Shown: positions 37,301 through 46,576, counted from the first letter of the stretch. The stretch: DNA of 64,000 nt from Labedaea rhizosphaerae (GCF_004362825.1 NZ_SNXZ01000001.1:186001-250000); one strand, 5' to 3'. The notes: a model not told the origin generated them from the sequence alone. Numbers and translations are program-made.

Positions 37301-37603
37301 CACCACTTCCCCGTCCGGGGTCCAGCCGCGCACGTCGGTCTTGACGTCGCCCCAGTAGGTCAGGCGCCGGCTCGGGCCGCCGTCGACCGGCGCAACGTGC
37401 ACCTCGGGCTCGACGTCGCGGGTGCTGGTCCACGCGATCTGGCTGCCGTCCGGGGAGAACCGGGGAAACCGCACGGGGGTGTGGTCGGCGCTGACCCGCC
37501 ACGCCCGCCCGCCGTCGAGTTCGGCCAGCCACACGTCGTCCTCGGCGACGAACGTGATCAGGCCGTCGTGGACGTCTGGATAGCGCAGGTAAGCATCGGT
37601 CAC
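34352..37603 (-). CDS. tricorn-like S41 protease
   Basis: 1083 residues from GTG 37603. Tricorn architecture: an N-terminal beta-propeller with repeated blades (FPRFSPDGSQIAWTSTRD and VFSPDSRWVAWSHPG are examples), a second propeller, a C1 domain, a PDZ domain at about 790-870 (ARSPLYAPGVAMRPGDAIV) and the C2 protease domain. The active-site His lies in GRLMRDHYWRADMNG and the Ser in TDQNAGSDGDIVTWA. An acidic/basic low-complexity insert (about residues 520-560; Lys/Asp/Glu/Gly/Ser only) is unlike the family core. Tricorn degrades oligopeptides produced by the proteasome and feeds aminopeptidases. No signal peptide is present, fitting a cytosolic role. It heads a two-gene unit with a methyltransferase. 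Confidence 0.93.
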   Translation of the reverse strand: MTDAYLRYPDVHDGLITFVAEDDVWLAELDGGRAWRVSADHTPVRFPRFSPDGSQIAWTSTRDVEPEVHVAPVDGGPSRRLTYWGDVKTDVRGWTPDGEVVATTSTGQASTRRTWAHAVPLDGAPRQLPYGPVRGVAYGPGGAVLVETPHREPAEWKRYRGGTAGKFWLDRDGSGDFARILTDLDTNLTSPMWVGERIAFLSDHEGVGNLYSCLPDGSDLRTRSRHEFYARNAATDGTKVIYHCAGDLWLLDRLDAEPRKLDVRLGGPRTSRVPYPIDAADELGDLAPDHTGRASAIEVRGTVHWLTHRDGPVRVLAAEPGVRARLPRVLGDTGKAVWVTDAEGEDGLEVAPVDGSAVGEQPHRLATGQLGRVLELAAAPDGATVAVTTHDRRLVLVDVESGAVRELVRAEESDVSGPVFSPDSRWVAWSHPGPDPLRHIRIARIDEAEPVIADVTPLRFCDYAPAFTADGKHLVFLSARSFDPVYDTHVFDLSFLSGSRPYLVPLGEKTPSPFAPQRDGRPVSGDDDKDDKDDKGDKGDKDDKPEKPEGSEKSEKSDDAPPATEVDVELLAERVVPFPVPADNYTDLLAVSGGVVWQRQQVAGVLGEPDAPRPKPVLERYDFAKRHTDELLDGFEEVRVSGDGERLVVRQDGRVRVVPTAHKVGDDDSDDEVKVDLSRVRVTVHPPQEWRQAYDETGRLMRDHYWRADMNGVDWAGVLDRYRPLLDAVGSYDDLIDLLWEVQGELGTSHAYAFERDEDVESRRRLGLLGADLTRDDDGTWRVARVLPSETSDPRARSPLYAPGVAMRPGDAIVAVDARPVTDAGPAPLLVGAAGKPVELTVAPADGGERRRVVVVPLLDDVPLRYQAWVNERRAYVRSASGGRLGYLHVPDMQAPGWAQLHRDLRMETRCDGLIVDVRENGGGHLSQLVVEKLARKVIGWQLARDGYMVGTYPEDAPRGPVVAVTDQNAGSDGDIVTWAIRTMKIGPVVGERTWGGVIGIDMRYHLVDGTVVTQPRYASWLSGPGWGVENYGVDPDVEVVMRPQDYAAQADPQLDKAIELALAALEEQPAAVPPELPPPGVA

Positions 37604-37649
37604 GGCACCAAACTAGTGGGCGGCGCCGACATCTTGGGTCACCTTTCGA

Positions 37650-38576
37650 TCAGCGCGGCCAGAACCGGCGCCAGCCCTCGTCACCCATGGTCGCCGGGTC
37701 GAGGCCGGCCGCCCGCGCCGCCGCCTCGGCGGCCCGCACGTCGGCGGCGAACCCGCGGTCGACGGCCCGCAGCTCGTCCTCGGCGTCGCGGCCCTCGGCC
37801 TGCGCGGTCGCGGCGAGGCGGAACAGGCGCGCGCCAAGGGAATCGTCGGCGGGCAAGAGCTCCGCGGGCAGCTTCGCGCGGTCGGTGCGCTGGACGAGCT
37901 TGGCCGCCAGGGCGAGCGACGGCTGGTCCATCGCCACGCCGTCGACGCTGGACTCGCGGCGCTTCTCGACCTGCTTGAGCTCCTCCCAGCGGCGCTCCTG
38001 CGTGGACGCGTCGCGCACCGCCGAGTCGCCGTCGCCGAACACGTGCGGGTGCCTGCCGACCAGCTTCGTGACCAGCCCGCCCGCCACGTCGTCGATCGAG
38101 AACGCCTCGTCGTCGGACTCCTGCGCGACCCGGGCGTGGAACAGCACCTGCAGCAGGACGTCGCCGAGTTCCTCGCGCATGGCGTCGCGGTCGTCGTCGG
38201 CGATGGCGTCCAGCAGCTCGTAAGCCTCTTCACGCAGGTACTTGCGCAGCGACTCGTGGGTCTGCTCGGCGTCCCACGGGCACCCGCCGGGCGAGCGCAA
38301 CCGGTCCATCACGGCGACCGCGTCGAGCAGCGCGTGCCCCGGCGGCGCGGGGAGCTCGACGACCTCAGCGCCGGCGAACCCCGGCAAGTCATCCGGCGAG
38401 CGGGCGAAGACGACGACGTCGCCGTCGACCGACGCCGGAACCGGCGGCAGCCCAAGGGTTTCCGCGAGCTCGGCGGTGGCGTAGACGGCGTCCGCATCCC
38501 GCACCAGGGCCAGCGCGGCGGCGGGCACGGCGCCCGACCGCGGGTCGCACCGGACGATCGTGCGGCGCGCGGTCAT
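37650..38576 (-). CDS. mazG: nucleoside triphosphate pyrophosphohydrolase MazG
   Basis: 308 residues from ATG 38576. The N-terminal 90 residues are an actinobacterial extension. The MazG core follows: SPGGCPWDAEQTHESLRKYL, REEAYELLDAIADDDRDAM and REELGDVLLQVLFHARVAQE give the EExxE-(12)-ExxD Mg2+-binding pattern. MazG hydrolyses non-canonical or excess dNTPs to monophosphates and pyrophosphate, limiting mutagenic nucleotides; it also can lower ppGpp. In mycobacteria mazG directly follows mfd; here a SurA-like lipoprotein gene and an EspG/PPE trio lie between them. The upstream gene ends 5 bp before it, so they are co-transcribed. Confidence 0.93.
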   Translation of the reverse strand: MTARRTIVRCDPRSGAVPAAALALVRDADAVYATAELAETLGLPPVPASVDGDVVVFARSPDDLPGFAGAEVVELPAPPGHALLDAVAVMDRLRSPGGCPWDAEQTHESLRKYLREEAYELLDAIADDDRDAMREELGDVLLQVLFHARVAQESDDEAFSIDDVAGGLVTKLVGRHPHVFGDGDSAVRDASTQERRWEELKQVEKRRESSVDGVAMDQPSLALAAKLVQRTDRAKLPAELLPADDSLGARLFRLAATAQAEGRDAEDELRAVDRGFAADVRAAEAAARAAGLDPATMGDEGWRRFWPR

Positions 38577-38581
38577 CCGGG

Positions 38582-39553
38582 TCAGGACTTCGCGGTGGTC
38601 GCGGCGGGCAGCAGCTCACCGGCGGCCGCGGCCTGCGCGGCGGGCACGACCCGCATCGACGACGGGTCCCACACGCCGTAGCGCGGGCTGACCCGCACAC
38701 CGAGCTGGACCGCGAGCGGGCGCAGCAGGTACTCGCCCACCTTGGACATGTTGATCTGGCTGGTGTCCAACGAGTCGCCCGCCTCGATCGGCGTGATCGA
38801 GCGGACGTACACCACGGTGTAGCCGCCGCCCTGCTGCGAGTTCGGGTCCGGGGGGAGCATGAGGACCGAGTTGGCGGGCGCGTACCAGGTGATCGCGTTG
38901 GCCGCGTCCTGCAGCTGCGTCTGCGCGTCGCCGTTGGCGCCGGGGGTGTTGGTGATCTTGCCGAGGTTGGGCTTGGCGCCCGGGACCGCGGCCATCAGGT
39001 CCTGCGAGTGGCCGGGGTCGGCGGCGATCTTCCGGGCCAAGTCCTTGGCCTGGCCGGGGGTCTGCACCACGACCGAGTCGTAGCTCAGGCCCACCTTGCC
39101 GAAGTACTTGTCGCCCAGGGCGCGCAGCAGCAGCTGGTCGCGGACGACCTCACGCACGTGCGCCTGGTCGGTGAAGAGCTGGCGGGCGGACTCGACCGGC
39201 CCGCCGCCCTGCTCGATGGCCTCGTCGATCGCCGCGTCGGTCACCGTGAGGCCCTCGCGCGGGGCGGTCTGGGCCAGCAGCTCGTGCTCGACGACGTCGG
39301 CGATGATGTAGCGCGACGCGTCCGGCACGCCCACGCCCTGCTGCTTGAGCTGCTGCATCGACTGCGGCGAGTTGAGCACCGTGTCGATGCGCTTCTGGAC
39401 GTCGTCGACCGAGATGCGCTTGTCGCCGATGATCACGGCGGCGCCGACCTGGCTCGGACCCGTGTCACAGGCCGCGAGGGTGAGGCCGACGGCCAGCACC
39501 GCGGCGAGCGCGGCTGAACGGCGATTGCGCAGCGATCCCGGTGCGAGCTTCAC
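38582..39553 (-). CDS. SurA N-terminal-domain lipoprotein (putative chaperone)
   Basis: 323 residues from ATG 39553. A lipoprotein signal ends LAACDTGPS, with Cys at about residue 29. The N-terminal half resembles SurA/PrsA chaperone domains: QVGAAVIIGDKRISVDDVQKR, then IIADVVEHELLAQTA and TVTDAAIDEAIEQGGG. A parvulin PPIase core is not clear. The C-terminal half is unassigned. It likely sits at the outer face of the membrane and binds unfolded exported proteins. It lies 5 bp upstream of mazG, a coupling I cannot explain functionally. Confidence 0.8.
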   Translation of the reverse strand: MKLAPGSLRNRRSAALAAVLAVGLTLAACDTGPSQVGAAVIIGDKRISVDDVQKRIDTVLNSPQSMQQLKQQGVGVPDASRYIIADVVEHELLAQTAPREGLTVTDAAIDEAIEQGGGPVESARQLFTDQAHVREVVRDQLLLRALGDKYFGKVGLSYDSVVVQTPGQAKDLARKIAADPGHSQDLMAAVPGAKPNLGKITNTPGANGDAQTQLQDAANAITWYAPANSVLMLPPDPNSQQGGGYTVVYVRSITPIEAGDSLDTSQINMSKVGEYLLRPLAVQLGVRVSPRYGVWDPSSMRVVPAAQAAAAGELLPAATTAKS

Positions 39554-39596
39554 GAGCCGTACTTTCTCACAACGGGTCCGCCCGCCGGAGAAGAGG

Positions 39597-40436
39597 TCAC
39601 CGGGTGGTGAGCGAGCGCCGCACCGTGTCCTCGACCCGCGAGCCGAGCGCGTGCGCGTCCGCGGGGGTGACCGTGACCCATTCGCGCCCGTCCTGCCCGG
39701 GCGCCGTGACGACCAGGTAGCGGCCGTCGTCGGCGTTGTCGAACCAGGTGACGGCGTTGGTGTGCCGCTTGCGCCCGGACGGCTCGCGCACCGTCACGCC
39801 GATCTGGCCGATGGCGGCGTGCTCGGCGCCGAGCAGGTCGTCGAGGGCCCGCAGGTCACGGTCGCGGCCGTAGTTGGCGACCCGCATCAGGCCGCCTTGT
39901 TGCGCTGACTCCTGGGCCGACGGCTTCGGGGGCTGCTGGGGCACCGGCGCGGTGCCGCCCTGCTTGGTGCCGGGCCGCTGGGCGGGCAGGGTCGTGATCA
40001 GCGGGGCCACCAGGTTGTCCGGCGCGACCTCGCGCAGGCTCAGGTCGCCGCCCTCGTGCTCCACCGGCCCCGGCTGCTGCACGGCGAGCACCGCCCGGTT
40101 GGCGGCACGGGCCACCAGCGCCCTGTGCGGTGAGTACCCGTGCGGTGAGTCCCCGTGCGGCGAGTCGCCGTCGGCGAGCCAGATCGAGTCGACGCTCACC
40201 TCCGGGCCGGCGATCAGCCGCAGCGCCCACTCCAGGTCGGCGTCGAGCCGGTCGCGGCGCAGCAGCCCCGACGCGGTCAGCTCGTCGCGCACGCGGCGGC
40301 GCAACTGGCTGCGCCCCACGTCGGTGCTGCCGAAGCTCGCCACCTCGAACGGGAAGGGGTAGTCGCCGAGTTCCAGGGATTCCCAGACCTGGTCGAGCTG
40401 GACGGGGTTCAGCTGCCAGGCCAGTGCTTGCGCCAT
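39597..40436 (-). CDS. EspG-family ESX secretion-associated chaperone
   Basis: 279 residues from ATG 40436, directly after the stop of the PPE-like gene. It begins LAWQLNPVQLDQVWESLELG, typical of EspG proteins, which hold PE-PPE pairs for type VII (ESX) secretion in the cytoplasm. The order PE-like, PPE-like, EspG is complete here. A Gly-Asp-Ser-Pro-His repeat at about residues 92-105 comes from a three-copy 15-bp DNA repeat (40126-40170) and looks like a local expansion in a loop. No ESX core (EccC, EccD) is in the window. Confidence 0.85.
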   Translation of the reverse strand: MAQALAWQLNPVQLDQVWESLELGDYPFPFEVASFGSTDVGRSQLRRRVRDELTASGLLRRDRLDADLEWALRLIAGPEVSVDSIWLADGDSPHGDSPHGYSPHRALVARAANRAVLAVQQPGPVEHEGGDLSLREVAPDNLVAPLITTLPAQRPGTKQGGTAPVPQQPPKPSAQESAQQGGLMRVANYGRDRDLRALDDLLGAEHAAIGQIGVTVREPSGRKRHTNAVTWFDNADDGRYLVVTAPGQDGREWVTVTPADAHALGSRVEDTVRRSLTTR

Positions 40437-41849
40437 CTACGACTCGCCGATCACCGGCGGGGCGACCATCTCGCCGCTGCCGAACACGTCGTCGGTCTCC
40501 ACCAGGTAGTCCGGGCTCTCGTGCTCGCCGTCCTCTTCCTTGCGTCCGCCGCGGCCGCCGCCCATGCCGCCGGCCCCGCCACGCCCGGCGCCACCGCGAC
40601 CGCCCATGGCCTCCTGCGCGGCCGAGCCGCCGATGCCGCTGCGCCCGCCGGAGCCGGACTCGCTGGCACCGGAACCGCTGCCCGCGCCCATGCCCGCGCC
40701 GCCCCGGCCGTAGCCGCGACCGCCGTACTCGCTGTCGCCGGCGCCGCCGAGGCCGCCGCCACCACCCATCATCGGCATGCCGCCCATGCCGCCACCGCCA
40801 CCGGCGCCGTGGGCGGTTCGGGGGTCCACACCGCCCTGGCCGGTGTGGTTGCCGTTCGGGTCGAACTGGCTGGGGTCGGTGCGGCCGCGGTCGGTCGGCA
40901 GGTTGGGGTTGTCGGGGTGGGTGTCGTTCGGATCGAACTGCGACGGGTCGGTGCGGCCGGGGTCGGTGGGCAGGACCGTCCGCCGATCGTTGCCGTTGTC
41001 GCTGCCGGTGCTGTCGGTGCCGTTGTGGTCGCCGCCGCCGGTGTGGTTGGGCGGCGGCTTCGCCGGCCACTCGATGATCTTCCGCTCGCGGTGCTCGGGC
41101 GGGACGACCCCGCCCTTGTCGTCGTCGGGTGCGGCGAACGCGGGCGTGGTGTTGTCCACCTCGACGTAGCCCTGGGTGTACATCCGGTTCATCACGTCGA
41201 CGGCCTGCTGCTTGGCCTGCTGCGCCTCTTTGTGCTGGTCGTAGGCGTCCTTGCCGCCGGAGAGGGCGGCACCGCCCAAGCCGCCGAGGAAGCCGCCGCC
41301 CGCGCTGTTGACCAGGGTGCGCCGCCAGCTGAACTCCACCGGGTCGGGCATGTTGATCTGGGCCTGCTTGGCCGCGGTCGACGCCTGCTGCATGCGCGAG
41401 CCGGTGCCCTCCGACGCGGCGCCCATGGCCTTGCCCCACTTCGCCATGCCGTCGGGCGCGGTGGCGGCGGCCGTCGCAGCGTCACCGGTCCACCCGCCCT
41501 TGACGGCCGTGGTGACCTCGGAGTGGAACTGCTCGAAGCTGCTGGAGAGCTTCGAGCCGACCCGCAGCCAGGTCTCGCCGTGGCTGTTGATGCCGTCGAC
41601 GTCGACGTTGTCGACCATCGTCTTCATGTGCTTGTGGTCCCACGACGACCAGTTGTCGTGCTGGCTGATCGCCGCCGGGTCGTAGCCGTGGCCCGCGTCC
41701 TGGGCCTGCTGGTCACCCCGGCCCTGGTACTTGTCCTGCTGCTCGCGGCTCTGCTCGGTGCGCTGGTTGCGGTCGTGCGCCTCGGCCTTGCGCTCCGACG
41801 CCGTTTTCTGCCCGGTGGCCTTGTCGTGCCAGTCGTTCCAGAAGTTCAC
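40437..41849 (-). CDS. PPE-like protein with Gly-rich C-terminus
   Basis: 470 residues from GTG 41849, with GGGGGAG upstream. The N-terminal 200 residues are helical: SSWDHKHMKTMVDNVDVDGI, then WLRVGSKLSSSFEQFHSEV, VKGGWTGDAATAA (a WxG turn) and KAQ-type helices. This is the shape of PPE/WXG-like ESX substrates. The C-terminal half is disordered: Asp/Asn/Pro-rich repeats (DPGRTDPSQFDPN, twice with variants) then a long Gly-rich stretch (GGGGGLGGAGDSEYGG). It would be exported through an ESX apparatus with the small helical partner encoded upstream and chaperoned by EspG, encoded downstream. The role at the cell surface is unknown. Confidence 0.8.
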   Translation of the reverse strand: MNFWNDWHDKATGQKTASERKAEAHDRNQRTEQSREQQDKYQGRGDQQAQDAGHGYDPAAISQHDNWSSWDHKHMKTMVDNVDVDGINSHGETWLRVGSKLSSSFEQFHSEVTTAVKGGWTGDAATAAATAPDGMAKWGKAMGAASEGTGSRMQQASTAAKQAQINMPDPVEFSWRRTLVNSAGGGFLGGLGGAALSGGKDAYDQHKEAQQAKQQAVDVMNRMYTQGYVEVDNTTPAFAAPDDDKGGVVPPEHRERKIIEWPAKPPPNHTGGGDHNGTDSTGSDNGNDRRTVLPTDPGRTDPSQFDPNDTHPDNPNLPTDRGRTDPSQFDPNGNHTGQGGVDPRTAHGAGGGGGMGGMPMMGGGGGLGGAGDSEYGGRGYGRGGAGMGAGSGSGASESGSGGRSGIGGSAAQEAMGGRGGAGRGGAGGMGGGRGGRKEEDGEHESPDYLVETDDVFGSGEMVAPPVIGES

Positions 41850-41857
41850 GACTCCCC

Positions 41858-42277
41858 CTATTCGGCGCGGTAGCTGAAGGCGTTGTCCGCGTCGGTCTGC
41901 TCGTAGCCGCGGGCCGCGTCGTCGTAGTTCTTGGCCATGTTCTCGAGCACCCCCTTGGACTTGACCAGCAAGCCTTCGAGCGAGGTGTCCGAGCCGGTCG
42001 CCTTCTTGGCGAACTTGTCCGCGAGCTCGCCGCCGACGCCGCAGTCGCCGAACTTCGCCCGGGTGCCCAGCGGGCGGACCTCGCCGAGCAGCTCGTCGAT
42101 GCGCGCGATCTGGTCGCGGCAGGCCTTCGCGGCCTTGCGGGCGGCGTCGGGCTCGATGGTGAACTGGCCGGAGGCGATCTCCGAGTGCATCTGCCGCGAG
42201 GCCGCGTCGAGCTCGTTCATCTGCTGCTGGGCGTACTGGAAATCGCCCATGTTGCCGACGTCGGTGGTGCCGGACAT
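41858..42277 (-). CDS. PE-like/WXG-type helical partner protein
   Basis: 139 residues from ATG 42277, with GGGGAGCAGG upstream. It is almost entirely helical: MGDFQYAQQQMNELDAASR, then IEPDAARKAAKACRDQIARI and LLVKSKGVLENMAKNYDDAA, ending with YEQTDADNAFSYR. The last part has a Y-x-x-x-D/E motif (YEQTD) as in type VII secretion signals. No WxG turn is visible. It is the first gene of the PE-like/PPE-like/EspG operon and is probably the dimer partner of the PPE-like protein. Confidence 0.8.
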   Translation of the reverse strand: MSGTTDVGNMGDFQYAQQQMNELDAASRQMHSEIASGQFTIEPDAARKAAKACRDQIARIDELLGEVRPLGTRAKFGDCGVGGELADKFAKKATGSDTSLEGLLVKSKGVLENMAKNYDDAARGYEQTDADNAFSYRAE

Positions 42278-42360
42278 GACCTGCTCCCCCTGCGAATGGT
42301 TGTCACACAGACGGTACTAAGACTGCCAAGATCACACAGCCGTTCCCCCCGAATGGGGCA

Positions 42361-45300
42361 TCAGGACACCCCGACGGACTCCATGGCCAGGCTGTCCAGC
42401 AGCTTCGCGCACCAGTCCAGCAGCGCCTCGTCCCGCAACGCGGGTGCCCCGATCCGGCCACCGGCCGCGCCCTCGGTGGGCCGCGGCACCGACACCGTGT
42501 TCGTCACGGCCTTGTGCACGGCCTTCGGGTACAGCCGCTTCAACCGGACCAGCTGCGAGTCCCGCAGGTCCAGCGGCGCGAACCGGATGTTCGACCCCTG
42601 GGTCACCACCTCGGTCACCCCGTGCCTGCGGCACGTGTGCCGGAACGCGGCCACGGCGAACAACCGCTCGACCGGCACCGGCGGCGCGCCGTAGCGGTCG
42701 GTCAGCTCTTCGCGCACCCCGGCCAGCTCGTCGCCGTCGCGCGCGGCGGCGATCTTGCGGTAGGCCTCCAGCCGCAGCCGTTCCCCGGGCACGTAGTCGT
42801 GCGGGATGTGCGCGTCCACCGGCAGGTCGACCCGGACCTCGGCCAGCTCCTCCTCGCCCTCCGGCGGTTCGGCCCCGGCGTGCTTGCGGAACGCCTCCAC
42901 GGCCTCGCCGACCAGCCGCACGTACAGGTCGAACCCGACGCCCGCGATGTGCCCGGACTGCTCGGCGCCCAGGATGTTGCCCGCGCCGCGGATCTCGAGG
43001 TCCTTCATGGCCACCGCCATGCCGGCGCCCAGCTCGGTGTTCTGGGCGATGGTGGCGAGCCGGTCGTGCGCGGTCTCGGTCAGCGGCGCCTCGGGCGGGT
43101 ACAGGAAGTAGGCGTAGCCGCGGTCGCGACCACGGCCGACCCGGCCACGCAGCTGGTGCAGCTGGGCCAGGCCGAGCAGGTCGCCGCGCTCGACGATCAG
43201 CGTGTTGGCGTTGGAGATGTCCAGCCCGGTCTCGACGATCGTGGTGCACACCAGCACGTCGTGCTCGCGGGCCCAGAACCCCTGGATGATCTTCTCCAGC
43301 TTGTCCTCGTTCATCTGCCCGTGCGCGGTCACGATCCGCGCCTCGGGGACCAGCTCACGCAGCCGACGGGCCGCCTTCTCGATCGACGAGACCCGGTTGT
43401 GCACGAAGAACACCTGGCCGTCGCGCAGCAGCTCACGCCGGATCGCGGCCCCCACCTGCTTCTCGTCGTAGGCGCCGACGTAGGTGAGGATCGGGTGCCG
43501 GTCCTCGGGCGGGGTCAGGATCGTCGACATCTCGCGGATGCCCGCGAGCGACATCTCCAGCGTGCGGGGGATCGGCGTCGCGGACATCGTCAGGACGTCC
43601 ACGTGGGTGCGCAGCGCCTTGATGTGTTCCTTGTGCTCCACGCCGAAGCGCTGTTCCTCGTCGACGATCACCAGGCCGAGGTCCTTGTAGCGCAACCCCG
43701 TCTGCAGCAGCCGGTGCGTGCCGATCACGATGTCGACCTCGCCGCTGCCCAGCCCTTCGATCACCTTCGTCGATTCGATCGGGTCGGTGAACCGGGACAA
43801 CCCCTTGACGGTGACCGGGAACGAGTGCATCCGCTCGGTGAACGTCGCCAGGTGCTGCTGTGCGAGCAGGGTCGTCGGAACGAGGACGGCCACCTGCTTG
43901 CCGTCCTGCACGGCCTTGAACGCCGCCCGCACCGCGATCTCGGTCTTGCCGTACCCGACGTCGCCGCAGATCACCCGGTCCATCGGGACGCCGCGCATCA
44001 TGTCGGCCTTGACCTCGTCGATGGCGGCCATCTGGTCGATGGTCTCGGTGAACGGGAACGCGTCCTCGAGTTCGCGCTGCCACGGGGTGTCCGGGCCGAA
44101 CGCGTGGCCGGGCGCGGCCTGGCGCGCCGCGTAGAGCTGCACCAGCTCGGCGGCGATCTGCTTGACCGCCTTCTTGGCCTTGGACTTGGTGTTCTTCCAG
44201 TCCGAGCCGCCGAGCTTGTTCAGCGTGGGCAGTTCGCCGCCGACGTAGCGGGAGACCTCGTCGAGCTGGTCGGTCGGCACGAAGAGGCGGTCGCCGGGCT
44301 GGCCGCGCTTGCTGGAGGCGTACTCCAGCACCAGGTACTCGCGGGTGGTCATCGACCCGCCGGTGTCCTTCGTGGTGCGTTGCACCATCTCGACGTACCG
44401 GCCGATGCCGTGCTGCTCGTGCACGACGTAGTCGCCTGCCTTGAGCGCCAAGGGATCCACGGCATTGCGCCGGCGCGAGGGCATCTTCGCCGACATGTCC
44501 TTTGTGGACGTTCCGTGCCGGCCGCCGGTCAGATCCGTCTCGGTCACCACCACGAGCGCGGCGGCGGGGACGATGAACCCGTCCTCCAACGCGGCCCGCA
44601 CCACGGTGACCCGCCCGGCCGGCGGCGGCTCGGGCAGCCCGTGCTCCTCGAACACCGCGGGCACGTCGGCCTCGCCGAGCTGCTCGACCGCGCGCTTCGC
44701 GGTACCGGCGCCGGGCACGACGAGCACCGCGGCGCCGCCGGACGCGGTGTGCGCGCGCAGGTCGGTGAACGCCCGCGCCACGTCGCCGCGGTAGCTCTCC
44801 ACCTGCTGGAACGCCAGCTGGACGACGTCCTCGCCGGGCGCGGTGAGCTGCGAGAGGGTCCACCACGGGTGCCCGCCGTCGCGGGCGTGCGTGGCCACCT
44901 CGGACAGGTCGCGGTACGCCGACGCACCGAGGTCGATGGGCGCCTTGCCGCCTCCGGCCGCGGCCATCCACGAGGCTTCGAGGAACTCCTGGCCGGTGCG
45001 CACCAGGTCGTGCGCGCGGGTGCGGATCTTCTCCGGGTCAGCGATCAGCACGTGCGCGCCGTCGGGCATGACGTCGGTGAGCATCTGCATCTCACCCTCG
45101 CAGAGCACGGGGATGAGCGACTCCATGCCCTCCACCGGGATGCCGTCGGCCAGCTTGACCAGCATCTCGTGCAGCTGCGCGTCGGCTTGGTGCTGCTGGG
45201 CCAGCTCCGCCGCGCGGGCCTTGACGGGCTCGGTGAGCAGCAGCTCGCGGCACGGCGGTGCGGTGAAGCCGGTGATCTCGCCCGGCAGCGAACGCTGGTC

Positions 45301-45978
45301 GGCGACGGCGAACGCACGGATCTCGGTGACCTCGTCGCCCCAGAACTCCACGCGGTACGGGTGCTGCGCGGTCGGCGGGAAGACGTCGAGGATGCCGCCG
45401 CGCACCGCGAACTCGCCGCGCTTCTCGACCATGTCCACGTGGGCGTAGGCCAGCTCGACCAGGCGGTGGCGCAGCTCGTCGAAGTCCTGCTCCACGCCGA
45501 CCCGCAGCTCGACGGGCTCGAGCGAGCCGAGACCGGGGGCCATGGGCTGGATCAGGCTGCGCACGGTCGCGACGACCACCCGCAGCGGCCGGTCGCCGGG
45601 CTTGGCCAGCCGGTGCAGCACGTCCAGGCGCGCGCCCACGGTGTCGGCGCGTGGCGAGAGCTTCTCGTGCGGCAGCGTCTCCCAGCTCGGGAAGACCGCG
45701 ACGGCCGCGGTGCCGATCAGGTCGCCGAGCGCCGTGGCCAGGTCGTCGGCCTCGCGCCCGGTTGCGGTGACGACCAGCACGGGCCGGGCCGCGCCCTGCT
45801 CGGCCGCGAGTGCCGCGACCACCAGCGGCCGCGCCGACGGCGGTCCCTCGAGCTCGAGCACCGGCGCGCCGGCGGCGTCGATCACAGGCGCGCAGGCGCC
45901 CCCGCGCAGGACGGCCTCGAGCAACCCGGCGAGCGGGGCAGGCGACACGGTGACCCCCATCTTGGGAAACACGGACAC
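42361..45978 (-). CDS. mfd: transcription-repair coupling factor Mfd
   Basis: 1205 residues from GTG 45978; ATG 45960 is an equally plausible start. Domain order is canonical: a UvrB-like module (about 40-350), a CarD-like RNA-polymerase interaction domain ([19 protein letters not shown], about 510-580), a RecG-type translocase with Walker [38 protein letters not shown] and [23 protein letters not shown] motif region, and a C-terminal D7 domain. It displaces RNA polymerase stalled at lesions and recruits UvrA. A perfect LexA-type box lies about 580 bp upstream, beyond the GNAT gene, so is unlikely to act on mfd directly. Confidence 0.97.
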   Translation of the reverse strand: MSVFPKMGVTVSPAPLAGLLEAVLRGGACAPVIDAAGAPVLELEGPPSARPLVVAALAAEQGAARPVLVVTATGREADDLATALGDLIGTAAVAVFPSWETLPHEKLSPRADTVGARLDVLHRLAKPGDRPLRVVVATVRSLIQPMAPGLGSLEPVELRVGVEQDFDELRHRLVELAYAHVDMVEKRGEFAVRGGILDVFPPTAQHPYRVEFWGDEVTEIRAFAVADQRSLPGEITGFTAPPCRELLLTEPVKARAAELAQQHQADAQLHEMLVKLADGIPVEGMESLIPVLCEGEMQMLTDVMPDGAHVLIADPEKIRTRAHDLVRTGQEFLEASWMAAAGGGKAPIDLGASAYRDLSEVATHARDGGHPWWTLSQLTAPGEDVVQLAFQQVESYRGDVARAFTDLRAHTASGGAAVLVVPGAGTAKRAVEQLGEADVPAVFEEHGLPEPPPAGRVTVVRAALEDGFIVPAAALVVVTETDLTGGRHGTSTKDMSAKMPSRRRNAVDPLALKAGDYVVHEQHGIGRYVEMVQRTTKDTGGSMTTREYLVLEYASSKRGQPGDRLFVPTDQLDEVSRYVGGELPTLNKLGGSDWKNTKSKAKKAVKQIAAELVQLYAARQAAPGHAFGPDTPWQRELEDAFPFTETIDQMAAIDEVKADMMRGVPMDRVICGDVGYGKTEIAVRAAFKAVQDGKQVAVLVPTTLLAQQHLATFTERMHSFPVTVKGLSRFTDPIESTKVIEGLGSGEVDIVIGTHRLLQTGLRYKDLGLVIVDEEQRFGVEHKEHIKALRTHVDVLTMSATPIPRTLEMSLAGIREMSTILTPPEDRHPILTYVGAYDEKQVGAAIRRELLRDGQVFFVHNRVSSIEKAARRLRELVPEARIVTAHGQMNEDKLEKIIQGFWAREHDVLVCTTIVETGLDISNANTLIVERGDLLGLAQLHQLRGRVGRGRDRGYAYFLYPPEAPLTETAHDRLATIAQNTELGAGMAVAMKDLEIRGAGNILGAEQSGHIAGVGFDLYVRLVGEAVEAFRKHAGAEPPEGEEELAEVRVDLPVDAHIPHDYVPGERLRLEAYRKIAAARDGDELAGVREELTDRYGAPPVPVERLFAVAAFRHTCRRHGVTEVVTQGSNIRFAPLDLRDSQLVRLKRLYPKAVHKAVTNTVSVPRPTEGAAGGRIGAPALRDEALLDWCAKLLDSLAMESVGVS

Positions 45979-46052
45979 ACCCCTGCCCGGGACGATTGGC
46001 CCTGGGAGGGGTTCTCGCCATCCAGCCTACGTCCACCGCGAGGATGGCAGCC

Positions 46053-46496
46053 ATGAGGATTCGGACCGCCACCCGCGAGGACGTGCCCGCCATCGTCGCC
46101 CTGCTCGCCGACGACCCGCTCGGTGCGCAGCGCGAATCGGTGGACAACCTCGAGCCCTATTACGCGGCATTCGACCGGATCGACACCGACCCCCACCAGG
46201 TGCTCGTCGTGGCCGACCGCGACGGCGCCGTGGTGGGCACCGCGCAGCTGTCGCTGCTCGCCGGGCTGTCCCGCCGAGGTGCGGTGCGCGCGCAGATCGA
46301 GGGCGTGCGGGTGTCGTCGACCGAGCGCGGATCGGGGCTGGGCACCACGCTGATCGAGTGGGCGGTCGACGAGGCGCGGACGCGTGGCTGCGCGCTGGTG
46401 CAGCTGACCTCCGACAAGTCCCGGGTCGACGCCCACCGCTTCTACCTGCGGCTGGGTTTCGACGCCACGCACGAGGGCTTCAAGCTCATGCTCTGA
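46053..46496 (+). CDS. GNAT family N-acetyltransferase
   Basis: 147 residues from ATG 46053, with GAGGATGG upstream. The GNAT core is visible: MRIRTATREDVPAIVALLAD, then VLVVADRDGAVVGTAQLSLL, the acetyl-CoA loop EGVRVSSTERGSGLGTTLIE at about residue 95, and DAHRFYLRLGFDATHEGFKL at the end. It transfers an acetyl group from acetyl-CoA to an amine; the substrate is unknown. It is divergent from mfd with about 75 bp between the starts and convergent with an enoyl-CoA hydratase gene. Confidence 0.9.
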   Translation: MRIRTATREDVPAIVALLADDPLGAQRESVDNLEPYYAAFDRIDTDPHQVLVVADRDGAVVGTAQLSLLAGLSRRGAVRAQIEGVRVSSTERGSGLGTTLIEWAVDEARTRGCALVQLTSDKSRVDAHRFYLRLGFDATHEGFKLML

Positions 46497-46560
46497 GCGT
46501 GTCACTGTGTAGTTGACAATGTGCAAGCCGTGACCGGCGTGAGGCCAGTCTGCCACAGGT

Positions 46561-46576
46561 TCGAACCCGTGTTCGA
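46561..46576. promoter_or_regulatory. perfect LexA/SOS-box-like palindrome
   Basis: TCGAACCCGTGTTCGA equals the actinobacterial SOS box pattern TCGAAC-N4-GTTCGA. It lies in a 109-bp gap between the ends of two convergent genes. TTGACA at 46514-46519 is also in this gap. No start codon with a good ribosome site follows nearby, so any target would be a small RNA or an antisense transcript. Confidence 0.45.

Noticed and set aside
34586-37978. Long plus-strand frame opposite the tricorn gene
   Set aside because: It mirrors a gene with clear tricorn motifs; His/Arg/Val-rich composition is typical of antisense frames in high-GC DNA.
42514-46056. Long plus-strand frame opposite mfd
   Set aside because: It has no recognisable domain and exists because stop codons are rare opposite GC3-rich genes.
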